A stretch of DNA of 47,292 nt from Rhodobacterales bacterium HTCC2255 (lineage in GTDB: Bacteria; Pseudomonadota; Alphaproteobacteria; Rhodobacterales; Rhodobacteraceae), in NCBI GenBank assembly GCA_000153745.1, contig DS022288.2, positions 17,999 to 65,290 on the forward strand, read 5' to 3'. Position 1 is the stretch's first letter. Every line of letters begins with the position of its first letter. Positions 26,305 to 36,004 of the stretch are shown piece by piece. Made by a program: the position numbers and the translations under genes. The notes beneath the pieces are model-generated. The model ran no database searches and was not told where the DNA came from. It saw nothing but the letters and a program-made list of their open reading frames with translations.

Positions 26305-29300
26305 ATGCGTTATTGGCAATTGATTATTTTCTTGTGCGGGTTGTTAAGTTTGGATGTGTTATCTCACAGCCGAGATTCATTGCACATTAATAGATATAAC
26401 ATCAGTAACGGCTTACCTGACTCTACGATCAACGCTATCGCCCAAGATAGTTTGGGTTTTATGTGGTTTGGTACAGATGATGGCCTAGTTCGATATGACG
26501 GCGTAAGGTTTACTCATTTTAATCGTCAAAATGGACTGAATATCAAGTCTAATCGAGTTACCCAAATCTTCCGTGACGCACAAAATAATTTATGGGTATC
26601 ATTTGAATGTAGCGTTCAAGTCTTGCTGGCGAATGAAAATAAATTTAAGTATGGTTTCAGCCTCGATGGTCATCAAGCTCTTAACAAATCTGTGTCTTTC
26701 ATTTCCCAACTTACAGACCAGACTCTTGTATTTGGCACGGCTGAGGGCTTATATCTACTCGATCAAATGCGTATCACTTCAGAACCACAGTATTTAACCA
26801 CAGACGAACCTCTTACTGGTTTAGTTGAGCTAGATGGCCACAATTTATTCATTGGGACCACACAGCTATATACCTTATCTCAAGATCGTCAGTCTCTTGA
26901 CACTAAAGACCTAGCAGGATTAGCCGATGGTGCGAGAATCACCAGTTCTAATGCTCACGAACATCAATTAATCATTGGTACTTACCAAGATGGCATGTAT
27001 GTTTATGATAAAGACCTCAACTATATCAATCACTCAACATTAGAGATATCAACTACCACAAATTTACACATAACTGCCATCCATTCAGATATGAGTAAGC
27101 GACTTTGGATCAGTACAGCGAATAAAGGTATCTTTGTGATGGATTCTGGCCAAATAAGCCATCGCTTGCGTTTTGATCCTACCGATCCTCACTCCATTAG
27201 TACTAACAACATTAATACTCTTTTTATGTCAGAAATTGGTGATATGTGGATCGGATCTAAGCGCGGTGGCGTTAACCATTTCAAAAAATCCAGTGAACAG
27301 CTATACCATTTAAAACATTCTGTACTTAAAGATTCTCCTCTCAGTGGTAACGATGTGACCGCAATCGCCGCAGATAAGTACCTAAGAGGTTGGATAGCAT
27401 CAAACGCCGATGGTATTTCAGTATATACCCCCACGAACAACACGAGTGTATTATTAAACCAAATGCTAACAGGGTTAGTCGTGAGTAAAATACATACTGA
27501 CGAGCAATTTGCTTGGGTATTAGATGAGCAAGGGATCACCCAGATACATTTAGATACGTTGAAAAGAGTGAATACTTACACACCACAAAACTCAGATTTA
27601 GCTTACGGTGGTCTAGTCGATTGGTTATCTTTATCAGAGGAATTAGCGCTGATTACTCATCGGAAAAATGGTGTCAGCTTATTTAATCTAACAGAACAAA
27701 CATTTGAACACTTTTCCATTCAGAATAACGACCTACCCACTAATCAATTTAGCCAAATGTTAAATATCAATGGGATCATTTGGCTCTCTTCTAACATGGG
27801 TTTACACACTTTTGATATTCGAACCAAAGAGTTCCAACACTATTTTTTTACACCTCAGCAAAATATTAATCTCGTTAATCATCTTACTTTCAATTCTCAA
27901 AACCATCTTGTTTTATCCACAAATTCAGGCATACATACCTTTGATCCATTGAGCAAAACATTTATTAAAACTGATTTTCCATCAACAATTAATAATGCCA
28001 ATATACAAGCCACTTTAATCACTGATGATGGCGTGTTGTGGTCTACGATGAAAAATGGTGTCGTTGAATATCGCGATAATAATCAGCATATCTCTTGGTA
28101 TACAGAAGCGGACGGATTACAGGGCAATGAATTTAATCCTGGTGTCGCTTTTAAAAACTCCCGTGGTTTATTTGTATTTAGTGGACTCAACGGCATTACC
28201 GTACTCAATCCAACACGTTTAAATAAACCAGCAATCAAACTTAAAATAGCCCAAATGCAAATCTTTTATAGCGATGGGAGTGAAGAAACGCTGAGCAATA
28301 TTCATGATCAAAGTGTCACGTTCGATCGGCAAATAGATGCTATCAAAATACTCTTTGGTGATACTAATTTCACCACTCATCCCATAGTTGAATTAGCCCA
28401 ATTTGGACTTGAAGGAAAAGTGTTATTGAACGATTTTTCAGCCGTTATTTCTCCCAAACCAGGCACCTCATCTTATACATTTATGAACTCTCATTATCAG
28501 TATGACAATTTACTTGCTGAACCGATAACACTTAAGATTAACTATCCAACACCTTGGCATCAAACACTATGGGCTTCAGTATTATTCGTTATTTGCTTAA
28601 TACTAGGGGTTTATCTGATTGTGACTCTTCGAACTCGTCAAGTAAAACGCACCGCTGAGGAATTAGCGCTGATAGTAGATAAAAGAACGAACGATCTGCG
28701 TAAGCAAACAGAAATATCTCGCCAGCAAACACTAAAATTAGAACAAACAGTAGCTGAAAAAGAGGCTATTTTCGAAACTATTTCCCACGAATTACGCACC
28801 CCCTTAACTCTGATCCAAGGACCGGTTCAGCAACTAAGAAATTACCAGATGGAGCCTGAGGCTCAAACCATGCTAAATATCTTAGTTCGCAATGCTGAAC
28901 GTCTCAACACACTTGTGAAAAAAATATTTGAACTCTCTGTTTCAGATAAATTACCCAATATTAAAGATACAACGCCCATCACTGATTTATCATTGGTGAT
29001 TAAACAATTAGCACAAATTTTCAAGCCCTACACAGAGCAACAAAAGCAAACGTTTACTTATCCTGACTTCGCATCGTTAAAAGTCACTTTACCTATGTAT
29101 AATTTAGAAACGATATTATCTAATTTATTGTCCAATGCCGTTAAATACACCCCGCCAGGTGGAGAAATTAATATCAAAGTTGAAACTGATCGACATTTTG
29201 TCACTATTCAGGTTTCCGACACCGGTAAAGGCATCAAAGAAAAAGATATCCCTCATATCTTTAATCGTTTTTATCGGGTAGATCACGCCAAGGGGGAAGG

Positions 29301-30231
29301 TCAAGATGGTGCGGGATTAGGGCTAGCCATAGTGCAGCAACTAGTCGATAAAGTCGATGGCATTATCAAAGTCGATTCAGAATTCGGCAAAGGCACAACA
29401 TTTAGTGTTATTTTACCCAATAACCTGAATCAACAATACCATCCAAAACTCCTCAAAGAAGAGCAACCATGTATTTTATGCATCGATGACAATAATGATA
29501 TTTTAATGTATCTGAACAATCTCTTTAAGGATGAATACCAAGTCCACACCGCTAATTCATCTAGTGACGGTTTAACGCTTGCTAACGATCTATTACCCGA
29601 CTTGATTATCAGTGACATTATGATGCCTGACATGGATGGCATTGAACTACTGAATATACTAAAAGCTGATGTTATTACTAATCATATTCCGGTCATATTA
29701 CTGACGGCCAAAAACTCAAAAGCTGCTCGACTTGAGGGACTCGCCAGCGCAGCAAGTGACTATATTAATAAACCATTTGAAGAGGAGGAGCTGCGCTTGA
29801 AAACAAGAAATATTTTGGCTGAGCAAGAAGCTATTCGACGTAAATATATAAAATCGGTTGCGAACATTCGCACTTCAGATGAACTACATGATCAAACGCC
29901 ACAGTCTGATTTCATGCAACATTTATATGCCATTTTACAAGAGCATTATCAAAAAACGGAATTTACCGTACAAGACTTAGCTAGATTAAGTAATGTAAGC
30001 GATCGTCAATTACTTCGTCGTTTGAAAAATGAAACGGGTATAGGCGTGAGTGAATTTATTCGTAACTATCGCTTACATAAAGCGGCTGATTTGTTAAAAG
30101 CGGGTAAATCGGCCTCGTTTACCGCATATGAAGTTGGGTTTACGTCACCTAGTTATTTTAGTACGAGTTTCAAGAAACTATTTAACATGACACCTAAACA
30201 ATTTTCACAACATATCAATTCAACGCAATAG
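26305..30231 (+). CDS. Hybrid two-component system protein: propeller sensor, kinase, receiver and AraC regulator
   Basis: A 1308-residue one-chain signalling protein. In order: signal peptide (1-20); a periplasmic region of two-component-propeller repeats (first at about 33-70, ISNGLPDSTINAIAQDSLGF), ending in a Y_Y_Y-like domain (about 680-750); one membrane segment (about 756-777). Next come a coiled linker, HisKA with phospho-acceptor H828 in ISHELRTPL, HATPase_c with N944 (LLSNAVKYTP) and GAGLGLAI near 1001, a receiver domain with phospho-acceptor D1104 (ISDIMMPDMDG), and an AraC HTH domain (about 1205-1305; FTVQDLARLSNVSDRQ). Such proteins in Bacteroidetes sense glycan fragments and switch on their uptake genes. 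All key residues are intact. It is divergent from the DUF5916 barrel gene. Confidence 0.95.
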   Translation: MRYWQLIIFLCGLLSLDVLSHSRDSLHINRYNISNGLPDSTINAIAQDSLGFMWFGTDDGLVRYDGVRFTHFNRQNGLNIKSNRVTQIFRDAQNNLWVSFECSVQVLLANENKFKYGFSLDGHQALNKSVSFISQLTDQTLVFGTAEGLYLLDQMRITSEPQYLTTDEPLTGLVELDGHNLFIGTTQLYTLSQDRQSLDTKDLAGLADGARITSSNAHEHQLIIGTYQDGMYVYDKDLNYINHSTLEISTTTNLHITAIHSDMSKRLWISTANKGIFVMDSGQISHRLRFDPTDPHSISTNNINTLFMSEIGDMWIGSKRGGVNHFKKSSEQLYHLKHSVLKDSPLSGNDVTAIAADKYLRGWIASNADGISVYTPTNNTSVLLNQMLTGLVVSKIHTDEQFAWVLDEQGITQIHLDTLKRVNTYTPQNSDLAYGGLVDWLSLSEELALITHRKNGVSLFNLTEQTFEHFSIQNNDLPTNQFSQMLNINGIIWLSSNMGLHTFDIRTKEFQHYFFTPQQNINLVNHLTFNSQNHLVLSTNSGIHTFDPLSKTFIKTDFPSTINNANIQATLITDDGVLWSTMKNGVVEYRDNNQHISWYTEADGLQGNEFNPGVAFKNSRGLFVFSGLNGITVLNPTRLNKPAIKLKIAQMQIFYSDGSEETLSNIHDQSVTFDRQIDAIKILFGDTNFTTHPIVELAQFGLEGKVLLNDFSAVISPKPGTSSYTFMNSHYQYDNLLAEPITLKINYPTPWHQTLWASVLFVICLILGVYLIVTLRTRQVKRTAEELALIVDKRTNDLRKQTEISRQQTLKLEQTVAEKEAIFETISHELRTPLTLIQGPVQQLRNYQMEPEAQTMLNILVRNAERLNTLVKKIFELSVSDKLPNIKDTTPITDLSLVIKQLAQIFKPYTEQQKQTFTYPDFASLKVTLPMYNLETILSNLLSNAVKYTPPGGEINIKVETDRHFVTIQVSDTGKGIKEKDIPHIFNRFYRVDHAKGEGQDGAGLGLAIVQQLVDKVDGIIKVDSEFGKGTTFSVILPNNLNQQYHPKLLKEEQPCILCIDDNNDILMYLNNLFKDEYQVHTANSSSDGLTLANDLLPDLIISDIMMPDMDGIELLNILKADVITNHIPVILLTAKNSKAARLEGLASAASDYINKPFEEEELRLKTRNILAEQEAIRRKYIKSVANIRTSDELHDQTPQSDFMQHLYAILQEHYQKTEFTVQDLARLSNVSDRQLLRRLKNETGIGVSEFIRNYRLHKAADLLKAGKSASFTAYEVGFTSPSYFSTSFKKLFNMTPKQFSQHINSTQ

Positions 30232-30277
30232 CGTATATCGCTACTCATCGATGGTTAAACCCAAGTAACAGTTGGGC

Positions 30278-30306
30278 AAAAAAAAAGCCCATCAAAAAGA
30301 TGGGCT
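30278..30306 (-). terminator. Strong intrinsic terminator pointing to the minus strand
   Basis: AGCCCATC (30286-30293) pairs with GATGGGCT (30299-30306). The nine-base A-run before it on the plus strand makes a T-run only on the minus strand. Both flanking genes are on the plus strand, so it does not serve either in the usual way. It could end a small minus-strand RNA made from the 30307-30480 interval. Confidence 0.7.
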
Positions 30307-30484
30307 AAACAGCAAGAACGCGTACACACTTTAACAGTGCCTAATAAATTACGCGTGTCTTTTTATTTTGGTTCAAAAATTTCTAAATATTTATTATTTG
30401 CTCTCTATTCCCCTTTTAAAACAAGGGGTGTGATCGTTTTTATCTTGTATTCGTATAATACATTTGTCTTATCGAGGAATAAAT

Positions 30485-30655
30485 ATGTTTGGATTATTTA
30501 AGAGCGACCCTGTTAAAAAAATGCGCAAAAAGTACGATAAACTTCTTGAAGATGGTATGCACGCCCAACGTCGAGGAGACATTAAATCGTACGCGATGCT
30601 AACCGCTGAAGCCGAGGCTTTATGGGAAGATATCAAAAAATTGGAACAAAAATAA
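30485..30655 (+). CDS. DUF6435 family small protein
   Basis: A 56-residue protein starting MFGLFKSDPVKKMRKKYDK, followed by LLEDGMHAQRRGDIKSYAML and an acidic helical end. This is the usual form of a small conserved gammaproteobacterial protein of unknown function, probably a helical hairpin. The ATG at 30485 has GAGGAA at a proper distance; an upstream in-frame start (30464) would add seven non-conserved residues. A TATAAT at 30454-30459 may be its -10 box. It stands alone between the hybrid regulator and the porin. Confidence 0.85.
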   Translation: MFGLFKSDPVKKMRKKYDKLLEDGMHAQRRGDIKSYAMLTAEAEALWEDIKKLEQK

Positions 30656-30756
30656 CTCATACGTTAATAACTTGTGATGTGTATGTAAATGTTTATGTCT
30701 GAATTTTTAGATCTTGTTTACATCAGGTCTTATGATGAGTTGAGACTTCAATATTT

Positions 30757-30793
30757 ATGCAATAATGGAAATTCTTATTTTCCATTATTGCAT
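30757..30793. repeat. 15-bp perfect inverted repeat upstream of the porin gene
   Basis: ATGCAATAATGGAAA (30757-30771) and TTTCCATTATTGCAT (30779-30793) are separated by 7 bases. The hairpin is AT-rich and followed by TTATCTTT. It may end the DUF6435 transcript or form a hairpin in the porin leader, about 72 bases before the porin ATG. Confidence 0.7.
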
Positions 30794-30864
30794 TTATCTT
30801 TCCTCTATCTGCTACTAATGTGCATCCTGCTTTATCTATAATTATTAACAGGAAGACACACATT

Positions 30865-31917
30865 ATGAAATTCACTACAAAATTAGCCGCTTCGGCTGTA
30901 TTGTTAGGTCTTGCTAGCCAAGCTAACGCTGCTGTAACTTTAGTAAAAACTGACGACACTACCGTTTCTATCGGTGGCTATGTAAAAGCTGATTTACGTC
31001 ATGTATCTGGTGATTTAGCTTATCGCGACTTATGGATTGGTAATAATCCTGGTGCAGTGGATACTTCTCAAACAAAATTAAACGTGAAAGAATCTCGCTT
31101 ACAATTTAAAGTTCAACACGATGATGTAACAGGTGTTATTGAACTTGATTTCTATGGTTCTGGTGGAACTGAAACTATTTCTAACTCCACAGGTCCACGT
31201 ATTCGTCATGCTTTCATTAAATACAACGAATGGACTGTAGGTCAAACTTGGTCAACTTTCATGCCGCTCCACGCATTATCAGAAACGCTTGATTTTGGTG
31301 GTCCTCATGTAGGTGAAGTATTCATTCGTCAAAGTCAGATTCGTTACTCTAAAGGCGGCTGGTCTTTTGCAGTAGAAAATCCTCAAACATTAGGTAGTTC
31401 AGACGAAACAAAAGAATCTGTACCTGATTTTGTAGGTCGTTATGATCACAAAGGCGACTGGGGTCAAATCTCTGTAGCAGGTTTATTACGTCAACTTGAC
31501 CAAAACGGCATTGATGAAACGGCAGTAGCAGGTAACATTGCTGCTAAATTCTTATTATCAGGTAAAGATGATATCCGTGTTCAACTATCCGTAGGTGAAT
31601 TTGGTCGTTATGCAGGTACTACTGCTGTTGCCGGCATTGCTACTAACGATCAAGACGAGACTGAAGTTGAAAGTGGTTTAGCTTATACTGTTTCATACCG
31701 TCATTTCTGGAACGATTCAACTCGTTCAACTGTATTCTACGGTAATGGCCAGTCTGATATTGCAGACAACGACCGCTCACACTGGGGTGTTAACTTAATG
31801 ACTAACGTCACACCTAAATTAAAGTATGGTGTTGAATTAGGTGAGTATAAAGTAGAAGATCAAAACTTAAACTTAAGCTCTGCATACTTCCAGTTATCTG
31901 CTCAATTCGCTTTCTAA
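30865..31917 (+). CDS. DcaP-like trimeric porin
   Basis: A 350-residue outer-membrane porin. Signal peptide MKFTTKLAASAVLLGLASQ, cleaved after ANA (about residue 22). The mature start VSIGGYVKADLRHVSG and the block GQTWSTFMPLHALSETLDFGG followed by VFIRQSQIRYS are characteristic of the DcaP-like family. DcaP-type porins pass dicarboxylate-like or other small anionic solutes. The chain ends in AQFAF, the terminal aromatic signal for BAM insertion. The ATG at 30865 starts the signal peptide; earlier in-frame codons are leader. A strong terminator follows, so it is monocistronic. The codon choice looks like that of a highly expressed gene. Confidence 0.9.
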   Translation: MKFTTKLAASAVLLGLASQANAAVTLVKTDDTTVSIGGYVKADLRHVSGDLAYRDLWIGNNPGAVDTSQTKLNVKESRLQFKVQHDDVTGVIELDFYGSGGTETISNSTGPRIRHAFIKYNEWTVGQTWSTFMPLHALSETLDFGGPHVGEVFIRQSQIRYSKGGWSFAVENPQTLGSSDETKESVPDFVGRYDHKGDWGQISVAGLLRQLDQNGIDETAVAGNIAAKFLLSGKDDIRVQLSVGEFGRYAGTTAVAGIATNDQDETEVESGLAYTVSYRHFWNDSTRSTVFYGNGQSDIADNDRSHWGVNLMTNVTPKLKYGVELGEYKVEDQNLNLSSAYFQLSAQFAF

Positions 31918-31960
31918 GATAATTGTATTGCTACAGCTGTAGCATTGAAGTTAATCATCA

Positions 31961-31989
31961 AACTGGTGCCTATCGCACCAGTTTTTTTT
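31961..31989 (+). terminator. Intrinsic terminator of the porin gene
   Basis: AACTGGTGC (31961-31969) pairs with GCACCAGTT (31975-31983), loop CTATC, followed by a run of Ts to 31989. It lies 44 bases past the porin stop. Confidence 0.92.
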
Positions 31990-32040
31990 GCCTAAATTTC
32001 TTAGTGTAAGACGTTCATTTAAGATTTAGACATAATAAAA

Positions 32041-32955
32041 CTATACAGCGGAAAACTTATTTTCTTTAGACAAATAGGCTTTACGTAAATGTTCAATTAA
32101 TAACTTTAATTTAGTGTCAGGTGAACGCATCTTAGGATAGACCGCATAAATACCAACACGCTTCGCCGTTTGGTCTGAGAGTAACTGGGTTAATTCGCCA
32201 TTTTGCAAATCATCATAGACGAGTACTCTAGGTAAATAGGCGATCCCTAACCCCGCTATTACCGCTTGATGCAATGCGTTGAGATCATTGGCCACAAAAT
32301 TACCTTGAACCACTTCTGTATATTCTCCCTCTGCGCTCAAAAAGCGCCAATGATTTGGCTGTGCTTCGTTGTATTTATACGTTAAACAATTATGGAATTT
32401 AAGTTCATTGCTCGATTCTGGTATGCCTTGCTGTTTAAGGTATTGCGGCGTAGCAACAATGACCCAATGCGAATCCACTAAGCGTCGTGCTAACAGACTA
32501 GAATCTTCCAAATAGCCAGTTCGAATAGCTAAGTCATAGCCTTCCTCGATTAAATTGGCAAACCGATCATCAATGATCATTTCTATCGTCACTTCTTTAT
32601 ATAAACGACAAAACTCCGCAATCGCTGTAGTTAAGGTCAAACGTGCTGAAACCGATGGAACGGTAATTTTAATTTTGCCACTAATAGAGTCACTATAACC
32701 ACACACTGCGTCATGTGCTTCTTGCAATGCATCTTGAGCGACCTTAGCTTTGGCATAAAGGGTTTTACCACCATCCGTTAGGCTCAGCTTTCGAGTTGAG
32801 CGATACAGTAATTGCATATTCAGGGCTTTTTCTAAGCGTGCGATACGTTTTGAGACGACTGAATTTGTGATCTCAAGTAACTGTGCCACTTTCGAAAAAG
32901 AACCAGCATCTACCACCTGAACGAATAAAAAAATGTCATCCGCCTTTGCTTGCAT
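32041..32955 (-). CDS. LysR family transcriptional regulator
   Basis: A 304-residue regulator. The N-terminal winged HTH (about 4-63) reads FVQVVDAGSFSKVAQLLEIT, then NSVVSKRIARLEKALNMQLL. The C-terminal periplasmic-binding-like domain is typical (GKIKITVPSVSARLTL, GLGIAYLPRVLV). It resembles the CrgA/AaeR-like subgroup. The ATG at 32955 has AAAGGTGA at 5 bases and is better than the GTG three codons upstream. It is divergent from the D-lactate dehydrogenase gene, so by the usual LysR logic it probably controls that gene. The 183-base gap contains an AT-rich, imperfect inverted repeat near 32990-33010. Confidence 0.9.
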   Translation of the reverse strand: MQAKADDIFLFVQVVDAGSFSKVAQLLEITNSVVSKRIARLEKALNMQLLYRSTRKLSLTDGGKTLYAKAKVAQDALQEAHDAVCGYSDSISGKIKITVPSVSARLTLTTAIAEFCRLYKEVTIEMIIDDRFANLIEEGYDLAIRTGYLEDSSLLARRLVDSHWVIVATPQYLKQQGIPESSNELKFHNCLTYKYNEAQPNHWRFLSAEGEYTEVVQGNFVANDLNALHQAVIAGLGIAYLPRVLVYDDLQNGELTQLLSDQTAKRVGIYAVYPKMRSPDTKLKLLIEHLRKAYLSKENKFSAV

Positions 32956-33138
32956 GAAAATCACCTTTATTAGTAAGCATATCTTATATAATACTATCGT
33001 ATATTATATCAATTTTGGAAACAGTTATTTTCATCTCTTGCTCTTATTTTGTGTATTATTTCGGCGTATATTGAGTACATTAGCTTTTTTGTAGATCCAG
33101 TCACTCTGGCACCTACGTTAACCTTTGGAAATCCATTT

Positions 33139-35970
33139 ATGTCATCACTCGCCCCTGCTTATATTAATGCGATTCGAGCTATTTTGCCTAAAGCTCAAAT
33201 GATTGATGATATCTCACGTCGTCGTGCCTATGCGACGGATGCCAGTTTTTACCAATTAATCCCACAACTGGTGTTAAAAGTCAGTTCCATCGAACAAATG
33301 CAATCCATCTTAAAGACGAGCCAAACACATAACGTTAGTGTTACGTTTCGGGCTGCCGGCACTAGCTTATCCGGCCAAGCAGTCAGTGATTCGGTGTTAC
33401 TTTTATTGGATGAACATTGGCGCGGTCATGAAATTATCAATGACGGCCAACAAATCAAACTGCAACCTGGTGTCATTGGCGCACAAGCCAATCAATATCT
33501 AGCTCCTTACCATCGTAAAATAGGGCCCGATCCAGCTTCGATAAACACTTGTAAAATTGGGGGGATCGCCGCAAATAATGCATCAGGCATGTGTTGTGGT
33601 GTGGCGAATAATACCTTTTATACTTTGGCTGGTATGACAATCATCTTAGCTGATGGCACATGTGTGGATACACTCAACCCCGAAAGTGTGGCTACATTTA
33701 CTGCTTCACACGCTGACTTGCTCAACCAATTAACTCAACTGGGTGAAGACGTTCGTAACGATAACGTGTTATCGGATTTAATTGCGCATAAATATCGCCT
33801 AAAAAACACCACCGGCTATGCTATTAATGCTTTGACTGATTTTACTGATCCTATCGATATATTGGTACATCTAATGGTCGGTTCAGAAGGTACATTAGGA
33901 TTTATCGCTGATATTACCTATAACACGGTGGTCGACCATCAACAAAAAGCTTCTGGTCTATATTTGTTTGACTCGCCTCAACAGGCTTGCCAACTGGTCG
34001 ATCAATTACGCGATAGTCCTGTAAATGCTGTGGAATTATTAGATCAGCGCGCTTTAGATTCCGTTCAGGGTAAGCCGGGATTACCCGATAGTTTTTGTGG
34101 TCGTAATAAACGCTGCACGGCTCTATTGATTGAAACAGCAGCGAGTGATGCTAACACGTTACATCAGCAAATCGCTCAAGTGACTCAACTAGTCAATCGC
34201 TTTAACCCCATTGAATCGATTGATTTAACCACCGACAAGATCCTATCTCAGCAGTTGTGGGCTATTCGCAAAGCCACTTTCCCAGCGGTAGGGGCAGTAC
34301 GCGAAACCGGCACCAGCGTCATTATTGAAGACGTTTCATTTCCACTTGAACAAATGGATCAAGGCGTCACGCGTTTACAAGCCTTGTTTGATAAATATGA
34401 ATACACCGAAGCGTTGATCTTTGGGCATGCACTCGCAGGTAACCTTCACTTTGTATTCACCCAAGCATTTGATACTGACACTCAAATTAAGCGCTACGAT
34501 AATTTCATGCAAGATGTTGCTCAACTTGTTGCTGTAGAGTTTGGTGGCTCACTCAAAGCCGAACATGGCACTGGGCGCAATATGGCACCCTTTGTCGAAC
34601 TAGAATGGGGCAGCACGGCTTATGCGATCATGAAACGTATCAAGCATCTCATTGATCCTCAATTCACTCTTAATCCAGGTGTCATTCTCAACGATGATCC
34701 CCAGTCCCATATTAAGCACCTTAAACCTTTACCACGAGCTAATGATATTGTGGATAAATGTATCGAATGTGGTTTTTGTGAGCCGGTCTGTCCATCCAAA
34801 GAATTGACCTTTACTCCACGTCAACGCATTGCAATATGGCGACGGATCCAACAGCTTGAAGAACTTGGCTATCTAATTGATGCACAACGCCAAGAACTTG
34901 CACAACTCAAGCATGATTATCAATATTATGGCATCGATACGTGTGCTGCTACCGGGCTGTGTGCAGAACGTTGCCCTGTCGGTATAAATACGGGCGATTT
35001 AATCCGTGAATTACGCGCCGAATCACATGGACGCTTTGGTCAAAGGATTGCATCGTTCTCTGCTGAGCAGTTTGCACCGATCACTAAAACAGTTAAAGCT
35101 ACTTTAGGGGTAGCAGGTCGCATAAGTAAAATCATTGGACCAGAATCAACGAATGTCCTAGGTAAAATTGTGCATAACATTTCCAGAAATACGATCCCGT
35201 TGTGGTTTGCCAGTTACCCACAAGCCGCTCATGATCTGCCATCGTTCGTGGCGGCATCAAGCGAACGTCCCAAAGTCATTTATTTCCCGAGCTGCGCAAC
35301 ACGCACTATGGGTGCCGACCCTCATGCTAAAGAGCAGCGCAGCGTGCCAGAAGTCGTCCAATCACTCTTTGATAAAGGCGGATATGAGGTCATCATTCCT
35401 GAATCTGTCGATGGTTTGTGTTGCGGCATGCCATTTAACTCTAAGGGATTTGTCCAGCAGGCTCAACAGAAAGGGAATGTGTTACTAACAGCTTTACAAG
35501 CAGTGTCAAAAGAAGGCGCGTATCCCATCGTATTTGATACCAGCCCCTGTAAATTACGTTTACAGGAATTGGGTCATGAGTTACCTATATTTGAAACCAC
35601 CCAATTTATGTCCCAGTTTGTGCTTGATAAGCTCCACATTACACCAACCACAAACCCTATTGCGTTGCACGTAACTTGCAGCAGTCAAAAGATGGGGATC
35701 GCACATGATTTACGTCATGTCGCTAACGCTTGCGCGACACACGTCGTTGAACCTGAAGGAGTCGCATGTTGTGGTTTTGCCGGCGATAAAGGTATGACAG
35801 TACCTGAATTAAATGCCAGTGCATTATCTGGTTTAAAAGCTCAAATCCCGCAAGGATGCTCAAAAGGTTACAGTAACTCACGTACCTGTGAAATCGGTTT
35901 AACCCAGCATTCAGGCATTGACTATCAATCGTTACTCTTTTTGCTTGATGAGGTCAGTGTCGCCAAATAA
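33139..35970 (+). CDS. FAD/Fe-S D-lactate dehydrogenase, Dld-II type
   Basis: A 943-residue fusion of a FAD-linked oxidase and an iron-sulfur/cysteine-rich subunit. The FAD_binding_4 domain shows FRAAGTSLSGQAVSDSV, GPDPASINTCKIGGIAANN and VGSEGTLGFI. An FAD oxidase C domain follows with HALAGNLHF. Two 4Fe-4S motifs come next (CIECGFCEPVCP and CAATGLCAERCP), then two CCG domains (DGLCCGMPF; GVACCGFAGDKGM). This is the architecture of Shewanella Dld-II, a respiratory D-lactate dehydrogenase feeding quinones. D-2-hydroxyglutarate as substrate cannot be excluded. The ATG at 33139 (MSSLAPAYI) fits the family; the longer frame starts at a TTG. Confidence 0.88.
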   Translation: MSSLAPAYINAIRAILPKAQMIDDISRRRAYATDASFYQLIPQLVLKVSSIEQMQSILKTSQTHNVSVTFRAAGTSLSGQAVSDSVLLLLDEHWRGHEIINDGQQIKLQPGVIGAQANQYLAPYHRKIGPDPASINTCKIGGIAANNASGMCCGVANNTFYTLAGMTIILADGTCVDTLNPESVATFTASHADLLNQLTQLGEDVRNDNVLSDLIAHKYRLKNTTGYAINALTDFTDPIDILVHLMVGSEGTLGFIADITYNTVVDHQQKASGLYLFDSPQQACQLVDQLRDSPVNAVELLDQRALDSVQGKPGLPDSFCGRNKRCTALLIETAASDANTLHQQIAQVTQLVNRFNPIESIDLTTDKILSQQLWAIRKATFPAVGAVRETGTSVIIEDVSFPLEQMDQGVTRLQALFDKYEYTEALIFGHALAGNLHFVFTQAFDTDTQIKRYDNFMQDVAQLVAVEFGGSLKAEHGTGRNMAPFVELEWGSTAYAIMKRIKHLIDPQFTLNPGVILNDDPQSHIKHLKPLPRANDIVDKCIECGFCEPVCPSKELTFTPRQRIAIWRRIQQLEELGYLIDAQRQELAQLKHDYQYYGIDTCAATGLCAERCPVGINTGDLIRELRAESHGRFGQRIASFSAEQFAPITKTVKATLGVAGRISKIIGPESTNVLGKIVHNISRNTIPLWFASYPQAAHDLPSFVAASSERPKVIYFPSCATRTMGADPHAKEQRSVPEVVQSLFDKGGYEVIIPESVDGLCCGMPFNSKGFVQQAQQKGNVLLTALQAVSKEGAYPIVFDTSPCKLRLQELGHELPIFETTQFMSQFVLDKLHITPTTNPIALHVTCSSQKMGIAHDLRHVANACATHVVEPEGVACCGFAGDKGMTVPELNASALSGLKAQIPQGCSKGYSNSRTCEIGLTQHSGIDYQSLLFLLDEVSVAK

Positions 35971-36004
35971 TCCAATTAAAAAACTAGCGTTGATGCGTAT
36001 GATA

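Noticed and set aside
30469-30660. Minus-strand ORF exactly opposite the DUF6435 gene
   Set aside because: The plus-strand frame has a good ribosome-binding site and family match; the opposite frame has neither.
30723-30959. 78-codon minus-strand ORF at the porin start
   Set aside because: It is antisense to the porin signal peptide and leader, and its hydrophobic stretches follow from the complement of that DNA.
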